DNA from: Candidatus Binatia bacterium
GTDB taxonomy: Bacteria; Desulfobacterota; Binatia; UBA12015
DNA length: 64,000 bases
Reading direction: 5' to 3'
Assembly (NCBI GenBank): GCA_036563615.1
Contig: DATCMB010000004.1
Span: 1-64,000 of the forward strand
Positions 41,872 through 50,449 of this stretch are shown in pieces. Numbering within the stretch: position 1 is the stretch's first letter; each line of letters begins with the position of its first letter. The translations under genes and the position numbers were made by a program. The notes below the pieces were generated by a model. The model worked only from the letters and a program-made list of their open reading frames with translations, did not search any database and was not told the DNA's origin.

Positions 41872-44800
41872 GGCGTGAGCTGCACCCCCGGCGGCGTCCA
41901 GCCACCGCCGTCGACGTCGACGAACAGCGGGTTGGTGAACGCCATCGCGAGCAGGCCGTTCTCGCCCAGGTTGCCGTCCATCAGGTCGGCGAGCGTCGCG
42001 TTGCCCGACGACCGCAGGTCGTTCGGGATCACCGGGAAGAGCGGCCGCGACACGCCGTCCGTGCCGCGCACGACGGCGAGGATCCACGCGTCCTGCGTGA
42101 GCCCGGTGAGGCTCAGCGTGGCGGTGGCCTCGAGGCGCTGCGCGGTCGGGATCGCGGGCACGACGTTGACCGTCGACACCGTGAAGTCGACGCCCGCCTC
42201 GAGCACGTAGTCGGGCGTGACGGTGTACGACGCGACGTCGACCAGCCCCACCCCCGACTGACGCTGCTCCACCGAGCGCGTGGTCGCGGAGTTGACGTAG
42301 ATCTCGATGCGGTCGAACTCGGCCCACACCGGGCTCTGGATCTCGAGCGTCACGTCGACCGCGCCGTCGGTGGTGCGGATCATCGTCGGCAGGCCGAGCT
42401 CGAGCCCGCCCAGCTCGCCGGTCGACGCGGCATACGCGGTGAAGCGGACGAACGGCGCGTTGCTGCCGAAGGCGCGGCCGTCGTTGACGTTGCCCGACAG
42501 CGTCTCGGCGATGTGCCGGAGCTGGCCCGGATCGTCGGTCGGCGACGCGACGTACGTCCGCGGCGAGCCGGACTGCCCGCTGATGCGCTTGTGCGTGTCG
42601 GAGTTCGCGACGCCGGTGCCGATGATCCCCTGGTTCAGCAGGTTGATCCAGTCGCCGAGGTTGCGGCCATAGAAGCTCTCGAAGACCTGCGCACGGCCGG
42701 ACTCGATCCAGATCTCGAGCGCGTCGAAAGTGTCGGTGAAGTAGTTGGTCACCGACGGATCGAGGCGGCGCACCGAGCCCGGCACCATCGACTGCGGCGG
42801 CTCCATGCCGGTGTCGATGGCGAGGCCGGAGTTCCCCTCGAGACCGAAGAAGCTGTGGATGTGGTTGATGTGGACGGTGTCCGGACCCGGGTCCGCGTGC
42901 GCCGCGGCGATGATCTCCGCCGGCGTCAAGCTATAATTCCCGTACTGCGGGAAGTCCTGGCCCGGAGGCGCCGCCCCGCCGTGGTCGACCGAGCCGCCGT
43001 TCACGAGCGACGGGTCGATGGTCATCGGCCAGGCGTTGAAGTGGCCGTAGTCGAAGGTCGTGATCTCGCCCGCCGGCGCGACCGAGATCAGGTCCGAGAC
43101 GCCGAGCGCCGCGATCGTCGGCTCGAAGTCCTGGCGCGACTCGTGGTCGGACGGCGTGAAGAAGTCCACGCCCTCGGCGAGCATCGACACCACGCGCTCG
43201 ATCTTGGTCACCTTGCCGTCCGGGCTGTCGATCGAGTGCACGTGGAAGTCGGCCGAGATGAAGCCCGACGAGTCGATGACGCGCGCGATCTGCAGCGTCT
43301 CGGAGGTGGTCGAGGACGCGACCACGTTCACGATCGCGCTCGAGATCGAGTACTCCGGACCGTGCGAGGCGACGATCTGGTAGGTGCCCGGCTCGAGCGC
43401 GAGCGGGCCCGAGTCGCCGTCCGGGCCGACGAACGCGACCTGCGTGAGGCCGAACGGCAGGCCGTCCTCGCCGACGTCGCGGAACACGCCGGTGCGGTTG
43501 TTGATCAGCCCGAGGATGCTCTGGGTGTTGACGAAGTTCGGGCTCGGGTCGAAGCCCACCACCGAGACCTTCGCCGCGATCGGATCGCCGTTCTCGTCGA
43601 TCACGTTGACGTGCAGCGTGCCGGTCGCCGGCAGCGCGAGGTCGACCGTCGAGGTCTGGTACGGCACGACGGTCACCGGATTCTGCGCCGGCGAGCTGCC
43701 GCCGCCCTGGTAGGGCCAGCCGTCGAGCGCGGCGACGACGTTGTAGTTGCCCGGCGGCACCGTCAGCGAGTAGCGCCCGAGCTCGTCGGTCACGGCCTGC
43801 GTGACCACGTTGCGCGTGAGCGGCGCGCCGAGCGCGAGCCCCGGACCTTCCGCCGGGTTGCCGAGCACCGACACGCGGACGCCCGCCATGGGCGAGCCGC
43901 CCGCGAGCACCGTGCCCTCGATCGTGCCGGTGGCGATGTACTGGAACTCGTTGCGCGCGTCGAAGATCGACGACACGGAGCCGTCGCCGACGACGAAGTA
44001 GCGCGTGAAGGTGATGCTGTCGCCCGGGTTGCCGAGCGCCGCGAGCGGGAAGTTCTGCCCCGCGACGCCGATCAGCGCGAACACCGTCTCGATGCCGAGC
44101 AGCGGCACCGTGACGCCCGCGGTCGAGAACGACGACGAGCCCGGCACGTCGTGCACATAGCCGTAGGACACGCCCGTCCCTTCGCCGAAGCCGCCGTAGG
44201 CGATGACGTTGCACGGGTTCGTGGCGTTCACCGGGCAGCTCGCGGCGACGAGCGGCTCACCGAAGCCGTAGCCCGGCTGGAACGTCTCGATCTGGCCCGA
44301 GCCGCCGATGTACTCGCCGAAGAAGATGTTGAACCCCGAGCCGCTGACGTTCTGCACCGTCGTGTCGACGCGCACCCAGTTGCGCCCCGGCTCGAGCACG
44401 TAGTCGGTGACGATCTCGACCGGCAGGTCCGTGTCGTTGGCGCTCACCGGGAACGGGAAGCCGAAGTCCGCCACGACCGAGCTCGGGTTGACGAAGTCGA
44501 GCAGGTCGTCGACGCCGGTCGCGCGCAGGATCGCCGGCTGACCGTTGCTGCCGTCGTTGATGATCGTGAGGTCCGTGTAGTGCGCGGTGTTCTCGATGTT
44601 GATCGCCGTCGCCCACTCCTCGAAGTTGTCGCGGTCCGGATCGCCCGGCGTGCGCACCAGGTCGGCGTCGATGATCTGGCCGCCGAACTGGCCGACGTTG
44701 AGGAGGTTGCGCTGCGGGCTCTGCACGACGACGCGGATCTTGTCGTTCGCGAGCAGGTAGTCGCCGACGCGGCAGCGGCTGAGCGGACCCTTGACGCACT

Positions 44801-45629
44801 CGGAGTCGTCCGTGATTTGCTTGACGATCGCGGCGCCGCCGGGACCGCGGCCGTACTCCGCGACCAGCAGACGGTCGACGCCGTCGTCGTGGCTCCCGAG
44901 CAGGCAGCCGACGAGCTGGTTGCTGGTCGTCACGCCGGTGCACGGCGTCGCGAAGGCCATCGACGCGACGGTCGCGTCGGAGCACTTGGCGGCGATCTTC
45001 GCCGCCGCGGCGGCGCGCACCTTGGCGAGCTGCGCGTTCGTCTGCGCGTCGCAGTCGGTGTCGGCGGGCAGCTTGCCCTTCGCGACCTTGTCCTTGCACT
45101 GCCGCAGCAGGTCGTGCTTGCGGAACGCGAAGCGCTCGGCCTGCACGGCCGCCGTCTTCTGACACTCGCGCTGCGCGCCGTTCACCGCGCCCATCGCGTC
45201 GAACAGCGTGTCGATGAGACGCAGCGCCTGCTCCTCGTGCACCTCGACCTGACAGGAGGCGAGCTCCCCGACGCTCGTGCTGCCGTAGCAGGCGTCACCG
45301 AACACGAGCCCCGTCACCACCGGGTCGGTGCAGCGGCGCGCGATCGCGGGCGCGACGCGGCTTCGTGCGCGCGAGATCGCATTCGCCGTCCGCGACTCGA
45401 TCGTGCAGTCCGCGCCCGGCGGCAGCGCGCCGCGCGCGATCCGGTCCTTGCACTTGCGCAGCGCGCGCGAGACGGAACGGAAGAAGGTGCGCCCCTGCTT
45501 CGCGACCTCGCTCTGGCAAGCCTGCTGTGGCTTGTCGAGCACGGCGTCGGCCGGCGCGGCGAGCAACAGGGAGAGCGCAACCAGGAGGACGGGGGTGAAC
45601 GAGGCTCGACGGGAGCTGAGGATCGGCAT
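41868..45629 (-). CDS. CehA/McbA-type exported metallohydrolase with N-terminal six-Cys repeats
   Basis: 1253 aa. Signal peptide 1-29 (APADA). Residues 38-126 and 156-242 are two copies of an unnamed six-cysteine module. A large beta-sandwich region follows (about 285-590), then a carboxypeptidase-regulatory-like beta domain (about 595-690) and another beta domain. A PHP/CehA-type metal site comes next: DFHVHS (about 793-798), TPSDHES (about 826-832), HINHIHS (about 922-928) and NSDTHKR (about 1009-1015). These motifs match the CehA/McbA family, named for a carbaryl hydrolase, so an ester or phosphoester hydrolase is likely. The C-terminus is beta-rich. The gene heads an operon of exported proteins. 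Substrate unknown. Confidence 0.85.
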   Translation of the reverse strand: MPILSSRRASFTPVLLVALSLLLAAPADAVLDKPQQACQSEVAKQGRTFFRSVSRALRKCKDRIARGALPPGADCTIESRTANAISRARSRVAPAIARRCTDPVVTGLVFGDACYGSTSVGELASCQVEVHEEQALRLIDTLFDAMGAVNGAQRECQKTAAVQAERFAFRKHDLLRQCKDKVAKGKLPADTDCDAQTNAQLAKVRAAAAAKIAAKCSDATVASMAFATPCTGVTTSNQLVGCLLGSHDDGVDRLLVAEYGRGPGGAAIVKQITDDSECVKGPLSRCRVGDYLLANDKIRVVVQSPQRNLLNVGQFGGQIIDADLVRTPGDPDRDNFEEWATAINIENTAHYTDLTIINDGSNGQPAILRATGVDDLLDFVNPSSVVADFGFPFPVSANDTDLPVEIVTDYVLEPGRNWVRVDTTVQNVSGSGFNIFFGEYIGGSGQIETFQPGYGFGEPLVAASCPVNATNPCNVIAYGGFGEGTGVSYGYVHDVPGSSSFSTAGVTVPLLGIETVFALIGVAGQNFPLAALGNPGDSITFTRYFVVGDGSVSSIFDARNEFQYIATGTIEGTVLAGGSPMAGVRVSVLGNPAEGPGLALGAPLTRNVVTQAVTDELGRYSLTVPPGNYNVVAALDGWPYQGGGSSPAQNPVTVVPYQTSTVDLALPATGTLHVNVIDENGDPIAAKVSVVGFDPSPNFVNTQSILGLINNRTGVFRDVGEDGLPFGLTQVAFVGPDGDSGPLALEPGTYQIVASHGPEYSISSAIVNVVASSTTSETLQIARVIDSSGFISADFHVHSIDSPDGKVTKIERVVSMLAEGVDFFTPSDHESRQDFEPTIAALGVSDLISVAPAGEITTFDYGHFNAWPMTIDPSLVNGGSVDHGGAAPPGQDFPQYGNYSLTPAEIIAAAHADPGPDTVHINHIHSFFGLEGNSGLAIDTGMEPPQSMVPGSVRRLDPSVTNYFTDTFDALEIWIESGRAQVFESFYGRNLGDWINLLNQGIIGTGVANSDTHKRISGQSGSPRTYVASPTDDPGQLRHIAETLSGNVNDGRAFGSNAPFVRFTAYAASTGELGGLELGLPTMIRTTDGAVDVTLEIQSPVWAEFDRIEIYVNSATTRSVEQRQSGVGLVDVASYTVTPDYVLEAGVDFTVSTVNVVPAIPTAQRLEATATLSLTGLTQDAWILAVVRGTDGVSRPLFPVIPNDLRSSGNATLADLMDGNLGENGLLAMAFTNPLFVDVDGGGWTPPGVQLTP

Positions 45630-45708
45630 CTCGGGGTGTCCTTCTGTAGGCCGCCGCGCGGGTGCGCGTCGGTCACGGGATGGTCATCGAGGTGTAACGA
45701 GGGCGTCA

Positions 45709-45737
45709 CCCTTTCCAATCCGGCACGTCGCTGTCAA
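45709..45737 (-). promoter_or_regulatory. possible minus-strand promoter of the CehA-type operon
   Basis: On the minus strand, a perfect TTGACA (45737-45732) is followed after 17 bp by AAAGGG (45714-45709), about 80 bp before the CehA-type start codon. The -10 is poor. A small dyad GGTGC-GACA-GCACC lies beside it at 45741-45754, within the 159-bp divergent region shared with the molybdoenzyme gene. Confidence 0.35.
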
Positions 45738-45788
45738 GCAGGTGCGACAGCACCAGCTGTGATAGGACGGCCGAAGGGAGCGTTGGGA

Positions 45789-47966
45789 ATGACGAAGGAG
45801 CCACGTGCGGGAGGCGGTCTCTCCGCCCTGCGCTACACGCTCGCCAAGGCGCGCGAGGCGGGCGGCGTCGTGCGCCTGACGCGACGCCTCGCGGCGCACA
45901 ACGCGTGCAAGACGTGCGCGGTCGGCATGGGCGGTCAGCGCGGCGGCATGCGCAACGAGGCCGGCAGCTTCCCCGAGGTGTGCAAGAAGTCGGTGCAGGC
46001 GCAGGCGGCCGACATGCAGCCGCCGATCGACGAGGCGTTCTTCGCGACCCGCACGGTCGCCGACCTCGAGCGCATGACGGGACGCGAGCTCGAGCACGCC
46101 GGGCGGCTCGGCTTCCCCGTGCTCTGGCGTGCGGGAGAGCAGCACTACCGCCGCTGCACCTGGGACGAAGCCTACCGCATCGCCGCCGACGCGATGCGCG
46201 CCGCCCCGCCCGAGCGAACGTTCTTCTACTCTTCGGGCCGCAGCAGCAACGAGGCGGCGTTCCTGCTGCAGTGCGTGGCGCGCGTCTTCGGCACGAACAA
46301 CGTCAACAACTGCTCGTACTACTGCCACCAGGCGTCGGGCGTCGCCCTGCAGCGCGCGATCGGCACCGGCACCGCGACCATCGGCCTCGACGACCTCGAC
46401 CGCGCCGACCTCGCCGTCGTGATCGGCGCGAACCCCGCGTCGAACCACCCGCGCCTGATCACCAAGCTGATCGAGCTGCGCCGCCGCCGCGGCAAGGTGA
46501 TCGTGATCAACCCGCTGCGCGAGCTCGGTCTGGTGCGCTTTCGCGTGCCGTCGGACTGGCGCAGCATGCTGTTCGGCTCGGAGGTCTCGGACCTCTACCT
46601 GCAGCCGCACGTCGGCAGCGACATCGCCCTGCTGAAGCTCCTGCTGAAGGACGTCGTCGAGCGCGGTCAGGCCGACGTCGAGTTCCTCGCGGGTCACGTC
46701 GAGGGCTGGGACGCCGTCGACGCGGACGTGCGCGCGACCTCGCGCGAGGCGTTGCTCGCAGCGTGCGGCGTACCGGACGAGCAGGTGCGCGCCGCGGTCG
46801 ACGCGCTCGTCGCGTCGCGCGCGACGGTGTTCGCGTGGGCGATGGGCATCACGCAGCACGCGCACGGCGTCGACAACGTGCAGGCGATCGTGAACCTGGC
46901 GCTCGCGCGCGGCATGCTCGGACGCCCGGGCGCGGGGCTGCTGCCGATCCGCGGCCACAGCAACGTGCAGGGCGTGGGCTCGGTCGGCGTGAGCCCGCGC
47001 TTGAAGGACGAGTTCGTGCGCCATCTCGAGGAGCTCTACGGCATCACCGTGCCGCGCTCGGAGGGCATGCACACGCTCGCCTCCGTCGAGGCCGCCGCGC
47101 GCGGCGAGATCGACTTCGCGCTGCTGCTCGGCGGCAACCTGTTCGCTGCGTCGCCCGACCGCGCGTTCACCGGCGCCGCGCTGCAGCGGATCGGCACGAC
47201 GGTCTACGTCACCACCAAGCTCAACGAGGGCCACGTGCACGGCCGCGGCCGCACGTGCCTTCTCCTGCCGGCGCTGGCACGCGACGAGGAGCGCCAGTGC
47301 ACGACGCAGGAGAGCATGTTCAACTACGTGCGCGTCTCCGACGGCGGCGCCGAGCCGGCGTCGAGCGAGATGCGCTCCGAGGTCGAGATCATCGCGACGC
47401 TCGCCGGCATGGCGCTGCCGCAGGGACCGATCGACTTCGGAAGCCTTCGCGACCACGATGCGATCCGCGCCGCGATCGCGCGCGTCGTGCCGGGCTACGA
47501 GAGGGTCGCCGAGGTCGAGCGCTCGCGCGCGGAGTTCGAGATCCCGGGACGCCGTCTGCGCTCGCCGTCGTTCGCGACGCCGACCGGCAAGGCGCGCGCC
47601 GCCGTCACGCCGGTGCCCGACTTCCCGCTGCGCGACGGCGAGCTGCGCCTCATGACCCTGCGCTCCGAGGGACAGTTCAACACCGTGGTCTACGAGGACG
47701 AGGACCTCTACCGCGGCAACGAGCGACGCGACGTGGTGATGATGAACGAGGACGACGCGCGCGCTCGCGGGCTCGTCCGCAACCAGCGCGTGCGCGTGCA
47801 CAACGCGACCGGCTCGCTCGAGGCGCTGGTGCGCTTCGCGCCGCTGCCGCCGGGCAACATGGCGATGTACTACCCGGAGGCGAACGTGCTGATCCCGCGC
47901 ACCATCGACCCGGCGTCGGCGACGCCGGTGTTCAAGTCGGTCGCCGCGGCCGTGACGCCGCTGTAA
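45789..47966 (+). CDS. FdhF/YdeP-family molybdopterin oxidoreductase
   Basis: 725 aa. The N-terminal CKTCAVGMGGQ (Cys at about 38 and 41) is a reduced iron-sulfur-type motif as in YdeP, shorter than in true formate dehydrogenases. RTFFYSSGRSSNEAAFLLQCVARVFGTNNVNNCSYYCHQASG is the molybdopterin-family core, and VVIGANPASNHPRLITKL, RPGAGLLPIRGHSNVQG and LMTLRSEGQFNT follow in order. The C-terminal molydop-binding domain (MNEDDARARGLVRNQRVRV...) is intact. It is predicted to bind a bis-MGD cofactor; the substrate of this group is not established (acid resistance is reported for E. coli YdeP). GAAGGGAG precedes ATG 45789. No partner subunit is adjacent. Confidence 0.9.
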   Translation: MTKEPRAGGGLSALRYTLAKAREAGGVVRLTRRLAAHNACKTCAVGMGGQRGGMRNEAGSFPEVCKKSVQAQAADMQPPIDEAFFATRTVADLERMTGRELEHAGRLGFPVLWRAGEQHYRRCTWDEAYRIAADAMRAAPPERTFFYSSGRSSNEAAFLLQCVARVFGTNNVNNCSYYCHQASGVALQRAIGTGTATIGLDDLDRADLAVVIGANPASNHPRLITKLIELRRRRGKVIVINPLRELGLVRFRVPSDWRSMLFGSEVSDLYLQPHVGSDIALLKLLLKDVVERGQADVEFLAGHVEGWDAVDADVRATSREALLAACGVPDEQVRAAVDALVASRATVFAWAMGITQHAHGVDNVQAIVNLALARGMLGRPGAGLLPIRGHSNVQGVGSVGVSPRLKDEFVRHLEELYGITVPRSEGMHTLASVEAAARGEIDFALLLGGNLFAASPDRAFTGAALQRIGTTVYVTTKLNEGHVHGRGRTCLLLPALARDEERQCTTQESMFNYVRVSDGGAEPASSEMRSEVEIIATLAGMALPQGPIDFGSLRDHDAIRAAIARVVPGYERVAEVERSRAEFEIPGRRLRSPSFATPTGKARAAVTPVPDFPLRDGELRLMTLRSEGQFNTVVYEDEDLYRGNERRDVVMMNEDDARARGLVRNQRVRVHNATGSLEALVRFAPLPPGNMAMYYPEANVLIPRTIDPASATPVFKSVAAAVTPL

Positions 47967-48087
47967 GCCGCCGCCGCGACCGCTTCACGACCGCGCCCTT
48001 CGCGCTCGCGCCGCGCGCCGAGGCGTTCGTCGCAGGCCCGCCCTTCACCAGCGCGCGCTCCGAGAGACCGCGTCCTCCGCGCCGCGC

Positions 48088-48294
48088 TCAGCGCTCCGGC
48101 GGCGCGAGGTCCTCGACCTGCGCGCCGGCGTTGGCCGCGGCGAGGTCGGAGAGCCCGACCCCGAGCACCTCGCGGAACGTCCGGTCGGCGGCGAGGATCG
48201 CCTCGGTGCGCTCGCGCGCGCGGGCGATGGACTCGGGATCGTCCGGATCGACGCTCTCGCGCTCGCCGTCGCGCGCCGCGCGGCGCACGCTCAC
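48088..48294 (-). CDS. small ORF coupled to, or frameshifted tail of, the SGNH hydrolase
   Basis: 68 aa from a GTG that overlaps the SGNH hydrolase stop (GTGA). It reads SVRRAARDGERESVDPDDPE and then a long charged helix (IARARERTEAILAADRTFREVLG) ending in QVEDLAPPER. Codon use is like a real gene. SGNH hydrolases often end in such a helix, and the hydrolase upstream ends abruptly at 205 aa, so this may be its C-terminal part displaced by a one-base frameshift (natural or sequencing). Equally, it may be a separate coupled gene. Not recognised. Confidence 0.4.
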   Translation of the reverse strand: MSVRRAARDGERESVDPDDPESIARARERTEAILAADRTFREVLGVGLSDLAAANAGAQVEDLAPPER

Positions 48295-48908
48295 GGGAAG
48301 CCGAGCGCGGTGAACCGCCACAGGAACTCGCAGTCGACGATGCCGAGCACCGTCTTGTCGATGCCGATGTCGTAGAGCCGCTTGATGTCGGGGATCGCGA
48401 CCACCTGCACCGTCGCGCCCTTCGGCAGCGCGTTGAACAGCTCGAGCAGGCCGGCGATGACGTCGTTCGCGAACTCCTCGTCGGTCGGGATGTCCTCGAT
48501 CGAGTCGCGGCAGACGTCGTTGCCGCCGAGCAGCACCGTCGCGTAGGTGATGCCGCGCCAGCGTGCTTGACGCGCCTGATCGACCAGGCTGCGCACGCGC
48601 GCGCCGTTGCGCGCGACGACGATGTTGCGCCGTCCCGAGTCGCCGAAGTTCGCCGAGATGCGCTGGTTGTGCGACTTGACGTTCGGCAGGTTGAGCAGGC
48701 GCTCGAGGAAGCCGCGGTAGCCGCTCGACCAGCTCTGGCTCAGGTTGTCGGCCGGCAGCGTGGCGTCGAACGCGCGCGTGATCGAGTCGCCGATCGCGAG
48801 CATCCGCGTCGGCGGACGCTGCCCCGGCTGCAGGGACTGCGCATGCGCGGTCGCGCTCGCGACGGCGACGCAGGCCAGAATCGTGATCGAAGCAAGCTTT
48901 GCTCTCAT
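48291..48908 (-). CDS. secreted SGNH/GDSL hydrolase
   Basis: 205 aa. Signal peptide 1-23 (cut after ATAHAQ). Block I is MLAIGDSITRAFDA (Ser about 41), block II is the Gly around NFGDSGRRNIVV, and block III is LLGGNDVC (Asn). The block V DxxH is not found before the stop, so the protein looks truncated; the missing part may lie in the overlapping frame at 48088-48294. It would hydrolyse an ester, perhaps acetyl groups on polysaccharide. CAGGAGC precedes ATG 48908. Divergent from the SnoaL-like gene. Confidence 0.78.
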   Translation of the reverse strand: MRAKLASITILACVAVASATAHAQSLQPGQRPPTRMLAIGDSITRAFDATLPADNLSQSWSSGYRGFLERLLNLPNVKSHNQRISANFGDSGRRNIVVARNGARVRSLVDQARQARWRGITYATVLLGGNDVCRDSIEDIPTDEEFANDVIAGLLELFNALPKGATVQVVAIPDIKRLYDIGIDKTVLGIVDCEFLWRFTALGFP

Positions 48909-49003
48909 GTGCGGCTCCTGGGCCATGTTGTGCGGCGCCGCCCGGGGGTGCAAGTCTCATTCCCCGGCACGGCAGCTGCGATGTCGCAGCGACGGAGGTT
49001 CGG

Positions 49004-49453
49004 GTGGAGACCTGGGAGCTGATCGCACGCGAGGAGATCCGCGAGCTGGTCGCGGCCTACGCGCACCTCGCCGACGGCGGCCGCTTCGACGAGCTGGTCG
49101 CGCTGTTCGCCGACGACGCCGTGCTAAAAGCCGGCGATGCGGACGAAGTCCGCGGCCGCGCCGCGCTGCGCGCCTTCTTCACCGGCACCGGATCGAACTT
49201 GCGCGAGAAGACGCAGGCCGCGCTGATCCGCCACCACGTCTCGAACCTGCGCATCGAGGTCGACGGCCCCGACGCCGCGCGCGGGACCAGCTACTTCTTC
49301 GTCGTCACCGAGCGCGGCCCCGACCACTGGGGCCGCTACCGCGACGAGTACGTCCGCCGCGACGGGCGCTGGCTGTTCCGCTACCGGCGCGCGCGGCTCG
49401 ACGGCTTCGCGCCGGATTCGTGGACGGCGCGCCGCCGCGCGCGCGAGACCTGA
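49004..49453 (+). CDS. SnoaL-like (NTF2-fold) protein
   Basis: 149 aa, SnoaL_4-type cone fold. Pattern: EEIRELVAAYAHLADGGRFDELVALFADDAVLKAGD, then GRAALRAFFTGTG, LIRHHVSNLRIEVDGPDAARGTSYFFVVTERG and DHWGRYRDEYVRRDGRWLFRYRRARLDG. Family members act as cyclases, isomerases, dehydratases or binding proteins on lipophilic substrates. GTG 49004 follows GGAGG at a good distance. It precedes the PaaX gene by 85 bp. Confidence 0.86.
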   Translation: METWELIAREEIRELVAAYAHLADGGRFDELVALFADDAVLKAGDADEVRGRAALRAFFTGTGSNLREKTQAALIRHHVSNLRIEVDGPDAARGTSYFFVVTERGPDHWGRYRDEYVRRDGRWLFRYRRARLDGFAPDSWTARRRARET

Positions 49454-49493
49454 GCCGGAGCGTCGCGGCAGAACGACCGACCCATTCCTCGCC

Positions 49494-49530
49494 ATTACAG
49501 TCTTGCGTCGACCACGCCATTCGATGTAAT
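49494..49530 (+). promoter_or_regulatory. paaX-like promoter with inverted repeat ATTACA/TGTAAT
   Basis: ATTACA (49494-49499) and its complement TGTAAT (49525-49530) flank a -35-like TTGCGT (49503-49508). With TGTAAT as the -10 the spacer is 16 bp. Transcription would begin at about 49537, next to the GTG start at 49539, with no ribosome site in between: a candidate leaderless mRNA. The A/T-rich dyad stands out in this GC-rich DNA and may be the operator of the PaaX-type regulator itself. Confidence 0.5.
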
Positions 49531-49538
49531 ACAGATTC

Positions 49539-50420
49539 GTGGCGCCGACGCCGAAGAGCCTGATCCTCGACCTGCTGTCGAGCGTGAAGGACGGCCGCGC
49601 CCTGCCCGTCCGCGCGCTGATCGCGGCGGCGGCGGTGTTCGGCATCAGCGAGAACGCGCTGCGGGTCGCGCTCGCGCGGCTGCGCGCCGCCGGCCTGGTG
49701 ACGAGCGACGCCACCGGATCCTACCGTCTCGGCGCGCGCGCCGAAGCGGTCAACCGGCAGACGACCTCGTGGCGGACCGCCGAGCGTCAAGTACGTCCGT
49801 GGAACGGCGACGACTGGATCGCCGTGTTTCGCGGCAGCGCCGCGCAGGGCGCGCCCGGCGCACGCTCGGCGCGCGCGCGCGGCGAGCGCGCCCTCGCCTT
49901 CCTCGGCTTCCGCGAGCTGCGCCCCGGGCTCGCCGTCCGGCCGGACAACCTCGTCGGCGGCGTCGCGGGGGTGCGCGAGCGCCTCTTCGAGCTCGGGCTC
50001 GAGCCCGGCGCCGAGGTCGTCGGCCTGCACGCGCTCGCGCCGGAGACCGCGCGTCGCGCCGCCACGCTGTGGGACACGGCGAGCCTGCGCCTCGCCTACC
50101 GGCGCACGATCGTCGAGCTCGAGCGCAGCGAGCGCCGCCTGCCGACGCTGCCGCGCGACGAGGCGATGCGCGAGTCGTTCCTGCTCGGCGGGCGCGCCAT
50201 CCGCCAGATCGTCTTCGACCCGCGGCTGCCCGATCCGCTCGTGCCGAGCGAGGAGCGGCGCGCGCTGGTCGACACCATGCTCCGCTACGACCTCGCCGGA
50301 CGGAAGTGCTGGTCGAGCTTCATGCGCGAGATGGGCGCCGTGCCCGACGCGACGCCCGCGCACCTCCGGTTCGGCGGCAGCGGCTCGCCCTCGGGCGAAG
50401 CGCGCGCCGAGGTCCCTTGA
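49539..50420 (+). CDS. PaaX-family transcriptional regulator
   Basis: 293 aa. N-terminal winged helix (PKSLILDLLSSV...LPVRALIAAAAVFGISENALRVALARLRAAGLV) with the PaaX signature, then the PaaX-like and C-terminal domains (RERLFELGLEPGAEVVGL; RRTIVELERSERRLP; RALVDTMLRYDLAGRKCWSSFM). PaaX represses phenylacetate degradation by sensing phenylacetyl-CoA; this member stands apart from any paa genes and probably senses another acyl-CoA. GTG 49539 may be translated leaderless. The desaturase gene begins 29 bp downstream, so it may control fatty-acid desaturation. Confidence 0.88.
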   Translation: MAPTPKSLILDLLSSVKDGRALPVRALIAAAAVFGISENALRVALARLRAAGLVTSDATGSYRLGARAEAVNRQTTSWRTAERQVRPWNGDDWIAVFRGSAAQGAPGARSARARGERALAFLGFRELRPGLAVRPDNLVGGVAGVRERLFELGLEPGAEVVGLHALAPETARRAATLWDTASLRLAYRRTIVELERSERRLPTLPRDEAMRESFLLGGRAIRQIVFDPRLPDPLVPSEERRALVDTMLRYDLAGRKCWSSFMREMGAVPDATPAHLRFGGSGSPSGEARAEVP

Positions 50421-50449
50421 CGTTACTTGACGCCATGCGAGGAGACGCC

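Noticed and set aside
45789..47966. Selenocysteine formate dehydrogenase
   Set aside because: No in-frame TGA at the active-site position; the N-terminal Cys motif is the short YdeP type.
14770..48720. Shared GYRGFLE motif in the unknown secreted protein (near 14,770) and the SGNH hydrolase (near 48,710)
   Set aside because: A seven-residue match without any surrounding similarity; taken as chance.
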